Below are positions 19,620 to 26,266 of a stretch of DNA of 26,266 nucleotides, piece after piece (the first letter of the stretch is position 1; the number at the start of each line of letters is the position of its first letter). Where the stretch lies: positions 1 to 26,266 of the forward strand of contig JBBWZQ010000313.1 in the NCBI GenBank assembly GCA_039649115.1, given 5' to 3'. A model generated the notes under the pieces. The model made no database searches. It had not been told where the DNA came from and saw nothing but the letters and a program-made list of their open reading frames with translations. This DNA is from DATEJJ01 sp039649115 (GTDB lineage Bacteria > Actinomycetota > Actinomycetes > Mycobacteriales > Micromonosporaceae). Made by a program: the position numbers and the translations under genes.

Positions 19620-22600
19620 CGGCGCCGCCCGAGCCCGCACCCACCTCGGCGAACACCGCCGCGGCGGCGCGCCGGTGCGGCGTGGCCCCGGCGGCGTCGC
19701 CGGCCCGCTCCAGCGCCGCGGCGAGGAGCTGGTGGGCACGGGCCACCCCCAGCCGGTGACCCGCCTCGGTGAGGATCGCGAGCGCCTGCCCCGCCTCGTC
19801 GACCGCCTGCCCGACCCGACCCAGGCCGAGCCGCGCCGCCGCCAGCGCGCTCGCCGCGTGCCCCTCCAGCACCCGGTAGCGGCGCTCCCGCGCCAGCCGC
19901 AGCGCCAGTTCGGCCCGGGCCTGCGCGCCGCGGGCGTCGCCCGCGTGGGCCAGCGCCTGCGCCGCCCCGACGAGCGCGACCACCTCCGGGTACGCGCCCT
20001 CGATCTCGCGGGCCAGCCGCAGCGCCTCGTCGTGGCGCAGCACCGCCTGCCGGTACCGGCCCGCGCGATCCTCGATGCCGCCGAGCGTGGCCAGCACGCC
20101 GGCCTCGGTCTGCCGGTCGCCGTTGTCGCGGGCCAGCAGCAGCGCGGCCCGGGCCCGCTCCCGAGCCACGGCCTCGTGCCCGGCGTCCAGGTCGACCTCC
20201 GCGAGGATGCGCAGCGCCTCCGCCTCCGCACCCCGGCCGCCCGCCTCGCGCTGCAGGTCCAGGGCCTGGTCGAGGTGCGTGCGGGCGAGGTCGAGCCGGC
20301 CCAGCGCGTGGTACACCTCGCCGAGGTTGGCCAGGTTGATCGCCTCACCCGGGCGGGAGCCGATCTGCCGCACCAGCGCCAGCGCGCGGCGGTACCCCTC
20401 GCCGGCCCGGTCCAGCTGGCCCAGCTGGATGTGCAGCGCGCCGAGGTTGCCCAGGGCGGTGGCCTGCCCGGCGAGCCAGCCCGTCTGCTCGCACAGCGCG
20501 ATCGCCTGGGCGAAGTGCTCGGCCGCCTCGGGCAGCCGGCCCAGCTGCCAGTACACGGTGGCGAGGTTGCCCACCACAGTGGACTCCCCGTCCAGCCAGC
20601 CGGCCTCGCGGGCCAGCGTGAGCGCCTGCGCGTACTCGTCGACGGCCGGCCGGTAGCGGCCCTCGCAGCGGCGGATCGAGGCCAGGCTGAGGTGCGCGGA
20701 GCTCTGCCCGGACAGGTCCCCCGCGGTCGCCGCGGCGGCCAGCCCCGCCTGCGCCGCGGCCTCCCAGTCGACCGTGTTGAGGCGCAGGAAGAAGTAGCCG
20801 CGCAGCGCGTCGGCGAGCAGCCAGGCCACCGGCCGGGAGCCGTGCTCGGCGGCGTCCTGGATCACCGCGAGCAGGTTGGGCCGCTCGGCCTCCAGCCACG
20901 CCAGGGCCGCGGCGTGGTCGGCGAAGGCGAGCGCCGCCGGGCCGTCGCCGGTGGGCAGGGCCAGCCGGGATTTCTCCGGGTACAGCAGCCGCGCGGCGGT
21001 GTCCACGGTGTTGAGGTACCACTGGTGCAGCCGGTCCAGCGCCGCCGCCCGCTCCGCCGCGCCGTCCTGCTGGACGCGCTCGGTCGCGTAGAGCCGCAGC
21101 AGGTCGTGGAACGCGTACCGACCCGGCGCGCACTGGTCGATCAGGTGCCCGGCGGCCAGCCGGTCCAGCAGCCGGGCCGCGTCCGCGCGGAGGCCGCCGA
21201 CCAGTGCGGCGGCCGCTTCCGCCGTGACGTCGGGCCCGGGTGCCAGGCCCAGCCGGCGGAACAGCACGCGCTCCTCGGGCGCCAGCGTGGCGTACGAGAG
21301 GTCGAAGGCACCCCGCACCGCGGCCTGTTCGTCGTCGTCGGACTCCAGCGCGGACAGGCGGTTGCCGGCCCGCAGTTCGGCGACGTAGCCGGCGATGGTC
21401 TGCTGCTCCGGCTGGTGGGCCAGGTTGGCGGCGGCCACCCGCAGCGCGAGTGGCAGCCGGGCACACGCCTGCGCCAGTTCGGCGAGCGCCGCCGGTTCGG
21501 TGCGGGCCCGGTCGTCGAGGACCGACACGAGCAGGTCGCCGGCCTCGGCCTCGGTCAGCACGTCCAGCCGCAGCCGCCGGGCGCCTTCCCGGGCGGCGAG
21601 CCCGGCCAGCCGGTCCCGGCTGGTGATCAGCACCAGGCAGCCGGCGCTGGCCGGGAGCAGCGCGCGCACCTGCGCCGGATCGCGCGCGTTGTCCAGCAGC
21701 ACGAGGAGCCGCTTGTCCGCCAGCAGGCTGCGGTACAGGCCGGCCGCCTCGGCGGGGTCACCGGGGATCTCCTCGGCCGGCACGCCCAGCGCGCGCAGGA
21801 ACCCGGCCAGCGCCTGTACCGGCCGCAGCGGAGGTGCGGAGGCGTACCCGCGCAGGTTCACGTACAGCTGGCCGTCGGGGAACCGGTCGCGCAGCCGGTG
21901 TGCCCAGTGCACCGCGAGCGCGGTCTTGCCCACCCCCGCGGTACCGGCGATCACCGCGATGGTCGGCGCGGTGCGAGTACCGGCCCGCGCCGCGTCGCCC
22001 GGCTCGGGCAGCAGCCCGTCCAGTTGCTTCAGCTGCGCCGTCCGCCCGGCGAACCCGGGCACGTCCGCCGGCAGGTGCGCGGGTACCGCCAGCTCGCGGT
22101 GCTCCTGTGGCGCGTCGGGGTCGGCCGGCGGCGGGTCGGTCTCCGCTGCCCGGCCCGGCAGGTCGTGGCGCAGCACCCGCAGGTGCGCCTCCTGCAACTG
22201 CGGTCCGGGCTCGATGCCCAGCTCCTTGACGAGGCGGGTGCGGAGGTCGCGGAAGACGGCCAGCGCGGCGGCCTGCTGCCCGCAGCCGGCCAGGGCCAGC
22301 ATCAGCCGCGCGTTCACTCCCTCGTGCAGCGGCTCGTCGCCGGCGACCGCGCGCACCGCGACCAGCGCCTGCTCGTGCTGGCCCAGCTCGATGGCGAGGT
22401 CGGCGAACGACAGCGACACCGCCAGCCGCCGCTGCGCCACGGCCACCGCCGCCGGGTGCAGGCGCAGCCGGGGATCGGCGTCCGCGAGCACCGGTCCGCG
22501 CCAGCACGCCAGCGCCTCGCCGGACACCTGGTGCGCGCCGGCCCGGTCGCCCGCGTCCAGCGCGCGCTGGGCCTGCCCGGCCAGCTCGTCGAAGCGGACG

Positions 22601-23178
22601 AGATCCAGATGTCCGGCGTCGAGCGCGAGCCGGAAGCCGGCCCGGGTGGCGGCCAGCACGTCGCCGGCCGGCGGGTCCGGTCCCGACTGGAGGATCGCGC
22701 GCAGCTTGCCGGCGTACGAATGCACCAGGCGGCGCGCGGTCGCCGGTGCCGAGGCCGGCCAGAGCACATCGATGATCTCGCGCACCGAGACGGTCCGGTC
22801 CGGCTGGATCGCGAGCAGCCCCAGCAGGTGCCGCAGCCGGTGCGACTCGACCTCGACGGTGGTGCCATCACGCCGGACCGCGAGCGGGCCCAGCACCGCG
22901 ACCTGCGGGCGGGCCGGCGCGTCCCCGCCCGTGCCCGCCGCGGGGGCGGCCCCACCCGCACTGATCAGCAGCGCGCGCCGGTCCCTGCCGGCCAGCGCGA
23001 GCGCGTCGGCGAACCGTTGCACGGACGGCGCGCGGGGGTGCTGGACGCGACCCTGCTCGATGTCGCGCAGCGCCCGTACGCTGACCCCGGCGCGCTCCGC
23101 CAGCTCGCGCTGGGTCAGTCCCGCGCTGAGCCGGAATCCGCGAAGTAGTTGCCCGAAGGTCTGCGATTGCCGCCCCAT
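19567..23178 (-). CDS. AfsR/SARP-like regulator: XRE HTH, SARP-BTAD, NB-ARC, TPR
   Basis: 1203 residues, a multidomain pathway activator. Order: XRE-type helix-turn-helix at about 9-64 (LRGFRLSAGLTQRELAERAG, VSVRALRDIEQGR); SARP winged helix at about 93-185 (VAVLGPLAVRRDG, ESHRLRHLLGLLAIQPD, REIIDVLWP); BTAD helices at about 193-340 (LDLVRFDELAGQAQRALDAG, LVKELGIEPGPQLQ); NB-ARC at about 378-650 with Walker A GTAGVGKT (412-419), Walker B LLVLLDNARD (Asp496), CLVLITSRDRL and LPLALRVAA; then TPRs to near the end (ALGNLGALHIQLGQLDRAGE, INLANLGEVYHALGRLDLAR). Most SARPs lack the extra N-terminal XRE domain. Start: ATG 23178 (MGRQSQTFG) puts the HTH at the N-terminus. A longer frame to 23304 adds sequence without similarity. 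Its 3' end overlaps the LanC-like gene by 53 bp. Confidence 0.9.
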   Translation of the reverse strand: MGRQSQTFGQLLRGFRLSAGLTQRELAERAGVSVRALRDIEQGRVQHPRAPSVQRFADALALAGRDRRALLISAGGAAPAAGTGGDAPARPQVAVLGPLAVRRDGTTVEVESHRLRHLLGLLAIQPDRTVSVREIIDVLWPASAPATARRLVHSYAGKLRAILQSGPDPPAGDVLAATRAGFRLALDAGHLDLVRFDELAGQAQRALDAGDRAGAHQVSGEALACWRGPVLADADPRLRLHPAAVAVAQRRLAVSLSFADLAIELGQHEQALVAVRAVAGDEPLHEGVNARLMLALAGCGQQAAALAVFRDLRTRLVKELGIEPGPQLQEAHLRVLRHDLPGRAAETDPPPADPDAPQEHRELAVPAHLPADVPGFAGRTAQLKQLDGLLPEPGDAARAGTRTAPTIAVIAGTAGVGKTALAVHWAHRLRDRFPDGQLYVNLRGYASAPPLRPVQALAGFLRALGVPAEEIPGDPAEAAGLYRSLLADKRLLVLLDNARDPAQVRALLPASAGCLVLITSRDRLAGLAAREGARRLRLDVLTEAEAGDLLVSVLDDRARTEPAALAELAQACARLPLALRVAAANLAHQPEQQTIAGYVAELRAGNRLSALESDDDEQAAVRGAFDLSYATLAPEERVLFRRLGLAPGPDVTAEAAAALVGGLRADAARLLDRLAAGHLIDQCAPGRYAFHDLLRLYATERVQQDGAAERAAALDRLHQWYLNTVDTAARLLYPEKSRLALPTGDGPAALAFADHAAALAWLEAERPNLLAVIQDAAEHGSRPVAWLLADALRGYFFLRLNTVDWEAAAQAGLAAAATAGDLSGQSSAHLSLASIRRCEGRYRPAVDEYAQALTLAREAGWLDGESTVVGNLATVYWQLGRLPEAAEHFAQAIALCEQTGWLAGQATALGNLGALHIQLGQLDRAGEGYRRALALVRQIGSRPGEAINLANLGEVYHALGRLDLARTHLDQALDLQREAGGRGAEAEALRILAEVDLDAGHEAVARERARAALLLARDNGDRQTEAGVLATLGGIEDRAGRYRQAVLRHDEALRLAREIEGAYPEVVALVGAAQALAHAGDARGAQARAELALRLARERRYRVLEGHAASALAAARLGLGRVGQAVDEAGQALAILTEAGHRLGVARAHQLLAAALERAGDAAGATPHRRAAAAVFAEVGAGSGGAVTAGRTGSASAGPRRRR

Positions 23179-23540
23179 GGTCGATGACAACCCCAGTCCG
23201 TCATGATCCGGCTGATCTATGCGTCCCGGCCAATTGTGCCCGGAATTGTCAACGCACCCCAGCACTCCACGCGGAACGCATGCCGATTCCGCCGCTGGTA
23301 CCAATCACCGCGAATGTGACGACGCAGCCCGGTGAAACGCGCGGACCTGCCGCTGGTACCGGTCATTGAGTGGGCGGCCGTGGCCGGGCCGGCGCCGATG
23401 TTCGCGATGCCCGCGGCGTCAGCGCACGCGGCGCGGGGCGACGGACGGTCCGCAATCCTCGAGCCGGCACCGGCACGCAACCGGACCGGTGCCGACTCGC
23501 CACCGCGGCAGGCTCTCTGTCAGTCATGTTGGTTTGCCTG
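23179..23540. other. 362-bp non-coding spacer with direct repeats
   Basis: No gene is supported here. GCCGCTGGTACC occurs twice in direct orientation, at 23291-23302 and 23349-23360, 58 bp apart, with partial similarity continuing on the right. Both lie upstream of the AfsR-like gene and could be regulatory, although the spacing is not the 11- or 22-bp heptamer pattern usual for SARP sites. A minus-strand TTGACA lies at about 23246-23251 without a well-placed -10. A hairpin at 23465-23494 is listed separately. Confidence 0.35.
23465..23494 (-). terminator. Terminator hairpin downstream of the TPR protein gene
   Basis: CGGCACCGG (23465-23473) pairs perfectly with CCGGTGCCG (23486-23494), a 9-bp stem with a 12-nt loop, 46 bp past the stop codon at 23541. 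No U-tract. A regulatory palindrome for the next gene is an alternative reading. Confidence 0.5.
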
Positions 23541-25508
23541 TCAGTACGGCCGGTAACAGCAGCGCACCCCGGTGTGTATGGCGGTGCGCAGGTGGTTGCC
23601 GACGGCGGGGTCGTTGGCGGTGATGCGGTCCAGCGCGCGCCGGATCGCTTTGCCCACCGCGATGCGGGCCCGCTCGTCGCTGGTGGTGAAGGCGCGTGCC
23701 CGGCCGCCGAGGCCGGCGGCGGAGGCCAGCTCGGCGAGCAGCCAGTCGCGTTCGGACCGGACCAGGTCCGCCCGGTCGAAGTCACCATGGGACTCGTACG
23801 CGTCGATCTCGTCCTGAAGCTTGGACAGCCGCCTGCGGTATTCACGTTTGGCTATGTCATCCAGGACGGGTTGGTTGGTGCCGGCGGCGCCCCGGGCGAC
23901 CGCGGGATTGGGCAGCCCCGGACCGGAGGCCAGTTCGACGGCCCGGATCTCCTGCGCGGGATTGGCCATCAGCGTGGCGAGGTACTGCATGCCGCGGCTG
24001 TGCTCGACAAGCACCGTCCGGTGGCCCAGGGTGATCTCCCATTGCCGGCCCCGGCGGCGGCATGTCGCCGGCTCGGCCGCCCCGGGCCCGGTCCCACAGT
24101 GGCGCCGGTCCGCCGGCAGGGTCATGCCCAGCCCGGCCGCGTCACGCACGGCGACCTCGTGTTCCCGTTGTGCGATGGCCGCGTCGCCGGGCCCGTTGCG
24201 GCGGGTCAGGGCCTGCGCCAGCCGCGCGCGGGACGTCACCGCGGCGGGCCAGTGCCCGAGCGCGAGGTTGTCGCCGACCGCGGCGCGCAGGTGACCGACG
24301 GCGCGGTCCGGGTCGCCCGTGGTGAGGCAGGCGACGCCCAGCGCCTGCTGGACAGACCCGAAACACGCCACGCCGAGACTGGCCACCATCGGCAGCGCCG
24401 CGTACGGGGCGAGCAGGTCGTAGGCCGCCGCCGAGGTCTGCGCGTCGTCGAGCAGATGGGCGGCCTCCACCACGCCGTACATCGCCACCAGCCAGCTGCT
24501 GGACCGGGGCAGCCGGCCCAGGTCGCCGCCGCACAGTTGGGCCAGCGCGCCGGCCGCCTGCCGGTGCTCCCCGGCAACCGCCGCGGCCACCGCCAGAGCA
24601 CCGAGATAGGAGTTGTCCACCGCGCTGAGCGTGGGCGAGTTCACCAGGTCGCGCAGCGTGGGCACGAGTTCACCGATGCGCCCCTGGTACCAGCGGATGG
24701 CTATCATCTGCGCGCCGTACCAGCCGGTCGCGTCCGCGTCGCCGGCCGCCCTGCCCCCCTGCGCGCACGCCGCGGCCTGCGACTCGGCCTGCGGGAACCG
24801 GCCGGCGCGGATGCTCCGCATCACGGCGATCGCGTCGACCACGAACCCGACCGCCAGATGGTCCTGCTCCGCGAGGGCATCGCGCAGCTCCGCGATGCCC
24901 CGCTCGGCGTGCGGGTCCCCGTCCAGGATGCGGTCCACGGTGCGCCACAACAGCCCCATCACGAGGTCGCTGCGCCGCCCGGTCCGGGACGCCTCCGCGA
25001 TCAGTTCCTGGCCGAGGGCTTGCCGCAGGTCGCCGTGGTCCGGCCCCAACACGCAGTGATGGGCCACGCTGGCCGCCTCCGCGCGGGTGACCGGGTCGCC
25101 GACCCACCTGGCATCCTCCAGCAGGCCGAGGATCGCGGCGTGTTCCCCGTTGCGGTAGTCGACCTCGCCCGCCAGGCGGATCCGCAGCCGCAGCCCCAAC
25201 GGCGATTGCGGGTCCACTGTGGCCAGTGCGCGGCGCAATCGCGCCTCCACGACCGCGCCGGCGGCCATGCTGCGGTGCTCGTGCACCCACAGACCGGCCA
25301 TCCCCACGGCAGCCAGAGCCATCGCGGTGGGATCGCTTTCCCGCTCGGCCGCGCGGTAGGCCGCGTCGAACCACTCCCGGCCGGCCTGCAGATCCCCTTC
25401 CGAGTACAACGCCCGCTCCCCGCCCCGCAGCAACGCCCCCACGTCACCACTGGCGGGTGCCGGCAGCAGCGCCGGACCGCAGTCCGGCGCACACGTCCGT
25501 GCGCTCAT
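23541..25508 (-). CDS. TPR-rich regulator-like protein without an ATPase domain
   Basis: 655 residues. The N-terminal 470 or so are helical repeats of TPR type (LQAGREWFDAAYRAAERESD, GELVPTLRDLVNSPTLSAVD, LGVACLTTGDPDRAVGHLRA). The C-terminus has QWEITLGHRTVLVEHSRGMQ, a charged helical region (YRRRLSKLQDEIDAYESHGD) and SDERARIAVGKAIRRALDRI, ending CCYRPY. From memory, this C-terminal block closes many large actinobacterial regulators that begin with an AAA ATPase and continue with TPRs; here the ATPase and any DNA-binding N-terminus are absent. It may be a partner or effector-binding protein, or a truncated regulator. Start: ATG 25508 follows GGGGGGA by a good distance. A 17-bp palindrome (25540-25556) lies upstream. 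The DUF4242 gene, 113 bp upstream, may share its transcript. Confidence 0.65.
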   Translation of the reverse strand: MSARTCAPDCGPALLPAPASGDVGALLRGGERALYSEGDLQAGREWFDAAYRAAERESDPTAMALAAVGMAGLWVHEHRSMAAGAVVEARLRRALATVDPQSPLGLRLRIRLAGEVDYRNGEHAAILGLLEDARWVGDPVTRAEAASVAHHCVLGPDHGDLRQALGQELIAEASRTGRRSDLVMGLLWRTVDRILDGDPHAERGIAELRDALAEQDHLAVGFVVDAIAVMRSIRAGRFPQAESQAAACAQGGRAAGDADATGWYGAQMIAIRWYQGRIGELVPTLRDLVNSPTLSAVDNSYLGALAVAAAVAGEHRQAAGALAQLCGGDLGRLPRSSSWLVAMYGVVEAAHLLDDAQTSAAAYDLLAPYAALPMVASLGVACFGSVQQALGVACLTTGDPDRAVGHLRAAVGDNLALGHWPAAVTSRARLAQALTRRNGPGDAAIAQREHEVAVRDAAGLGMTLPADRRHCGTGPGAAEPATCRRRGRQWEITLGHRTVLVEHSRGMQYLATLMANPAQEIRAVELASGPGLPNPAVARGAAGTNQPVLDDIAKREYRRRLSKLQDEIDAYESHGDFDRADLVRSERDWLLAELASAAGLGGRARAFTTSDERARIAVGKAIRRALDRITANDPAVGNHLRTAIHTGVRCCYRPY

Positions 25509-25539
25509 TTTTGTCCCCCCGGCTTGACACGCGCAGCAC

Positions 25540-25556
25540 CGGTGAATGGTTCACCG
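25540..25556. promoter_or_regulatory. Palindromic operator candidate upstream of the TPR protein gene
   Basis: CGGTGAA (25540-25546), TGG, then TTCACCG (25550-25556): perfect 7-bp arms around a 3-bp centre, within the 113-bp spacer. It overlaps a smaller palindrome CACCGGTG (25537-25544). It lies 32-48 bp upstream of the ATG at 25508, where a repressor would meet RNA polymerase. It could also be a weak hairpin after the DUF4242 gene. Confidence 0.45.
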
Positions 25557-25621
25557 AAACACTCACCGCCGGAAACGTCGGCGCGCCGGCCCCCCGCCCG
25601 CACGCCGACCTATTGCCGTTT

Positions 25622-25873
25622 CTATCCGATCTCGACGGATACTTCGTACACCTCCGTCGTGCGGTTGCCGGCACGCTCGCGCACCCGCATCACCGCCTCC
25701 TTGCCAGGCCCCGTTGACAGGCGGAACACCTTGCCGGACCCGGGGTCGAGCCAGGCTCGACCGAAGTGCACACCCTCTTCGGCGTCGATCGCCGGGTCCG
25801 CCTCGTGCGCGGCCCTGGGCTGCGCACCGGTCACCCCGACGGAGCCGCCGTGCACGTCCACGAACTTCGCCAT
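25622..25873 (-). CDS. Small DUF4242 protein, SCO4226-like (nickel-binding family)
   Basis: 83 residues: MAKFVDVHGGSVGVT at the N-terminus, then EADPAIDAEEGVHFGRAWLD, SGKVFRLSTGPGKEAVMRVR and ERAGNRTTEVYEVSVEIG. This follows the pattern of SCO4226, a small ferredoxin-fold nickel-binding protein of Streptomyces. The residues DVH, the acidic DAEEGVHF and the ERAG region are the conserved positions as I recall them. Whether the metal site is complete cannot be told by eye. Start: ATG 25873 has GGAGGGAG (25883-25890) nine nt upstream. A second ATG at 25900 lies upstream of that RBS and is less likely. It precedes the TPR protein gene on the same strand. Confidence 0.8.
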   Translation of the reverse strand: MAKFVDVHGGSVGVTGAQPRAAHEADPAIDAEEGVHFGRAWLDPGSGKVFRLSTGPGKEAVMRVRERAGNRTTEVYEVSVEIG

Positions 25874-25917
25874 CTCGCGGTACTCCCTCCAATGCTTCAT
25901 GACTGTGCCATCGTCGG

Positions 25918-25945
25918 ACCATCTGGCCTGTCGCACATCGGTCAA
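25918..25945 (-). promoter_or_regulatory. Weak promoter candidate for the DUF4242 gene
   Basis: On the minus strand, TTGACC (25940-25945) and GATGGT (25918-25923) are separated by 16 bp and lie upstream of the RBS at 25883-25890. The -35 is good; the -10 keeps only the conserved A and final T. Otherwise the spacer 25874-26032 shows nothing clear. Confidence 0.25.
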
Positions 25946-26032
25946 AGCACCTATCAAGGTCGTTGGTGGTGACCTAGAGTCCCGACCCGCACCTGCCGCC
26001 CCGGCTGGGTCGGGTGGCCCCTGTGCCCGGCA

Positions 26033-26266
26033 CTGATCGGCCGCGACGACCTTTTCGCGCTGGCCGGCCGCCGGTTGAATGCCGTCCTCGGTGTGTCGGG
26101 TTCAGGACACCTGCTGTTCCTTTGCCGGTGAGGCCGGAACCGGCAAGACGCGGCTGCTGGCCGAGGTCTGCGACCGGGCGGCGGCCGAGGAGCACCTGCC
26201 CGAGGCGCGGCGGCTCGGCGAACAGATGAGCGAGCGGCAACGCCTGTCCCCCGGCGCTACGGGGCC
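26033..26266 (+). pseudogene. Frameshifted N-terminus of an AAA-ATPase/LuxR-type regulator
   Basis: One frame reads LIGRDDLFALAGRRLNAVLG, then SGSGHLLFLC, and stops at TGA 26129-26131. Skipping one base at 26126 continues as GEAGTGKTRLLAEVCDRAAA and stays open to the window end. Together this is the start of a regulator ATPase domain (LIGRD, then Walker A GEAGTGKT). The +1 shift falls just before the P-loop. No ATG, GTG or TTG precedes LIGRD in its frame back to a TGA at 25970, only CTG codons. The stretch after the P-loop (EEHLPEARRLGEQMSERQRL) departs early from the usual ATPase continuation, suggesting an internal deletion. A sequencing error could explain the shift but not the missing start. 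Confidence 0.65.

Noticed and set aside
23291..23360. SARP heptamer binding array
   Set aside because: The repeats are 12 bp and 58 bp apart, not heptamers at 11 or 22 bp. Kept only as an unexplained direct repeat.
1..26266. CRISPR array, insertion sequence, integrase, tRNA or rRNA
   Set aside because: No regular repeat-spacer pattern, transposase or integrase motif, terminal inverted repeats with duplicated target, or recognisable tRNA or rRNA core was seen on either strand.

Overview
This is a GC-rich (about 70% or more) stretch of an actinobacterial chromosome. The family is probably Micromonosporaceae (Actinoplanes/Dactylosporangium/Micromonospora-like). That is inferred from gene content (corynebacterial-type glgA facing glgC, an MshC-like ligase, DUF3500, an XRE-SARP-NB-ARC-TPR regulator, SCO4226-like DUF4242), strong G/C third-position bias, frequent GGTACC and several leaderless starts. 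No rRNA, tRNA, CRISPR array or insertion sequence was seen.

Layout. 1-3102: divergent glycogen/maltose-1-phosphate genes (glgA cut by the window edge; glgC), followed closely by a short MshC/CysRS-like cysteine ligase. 3197-6422: a DUF3500 protein, then a CDP-glycerol-type glycerophosphotransferase behind a long, possibly folded leader, then a glycerophosphodiester phosphodiesterase. 6432-7787 (-): a FlaA1/CapD-like nucleotide-sugar SDR with altered active-site motifs. 7966-9159: a LacI-family regulator with a clear operator at its own promoter, next to a decayed ricin-B lectin (CBM13) fragment. 9283-16786: two complete two-component systems (NarL type and OmpR type) on either side of a four-gene exporter operon (lipoprotein, membrane-fusion adaptor, ABC ATPase, FtsX/MacB permease). 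16835-18262 (-): a secreted PQQ-like beta-propeller with seven Cx4C pairs. 18528-19619: a stand-alone LanC-like protein whose zinc-binding cysteines are replaced by alanine. 19567-23178 (-): a very large AfsR-like regulator whose 3' end overlaps the LanC-like gene. 23541-25873 (-): a TPR regulator-like protein without an ATPase domain and a DUF4242 protein. 26033-end: a frameshifted AAA-ATPase regulator fragment.

How the genes may work together (inference). The left third handles storage carbohydrate and glycerophosphate or cell-wall polymer metabolism. The centre looks like an envelope-stress or drug-export module sensed by two kinases. The right third is regulator-rich accessory DNA with signs of decay.

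Sequence-wide signals. Six genes have a TANNNT box ending 6-7 nt before the start codon, which suggests leaderless transcripts. Only two in-frame TTA codons were found. The palindrome CCAC(A/T)GTGG recurs inside coding sequence far more than base composition would predict.
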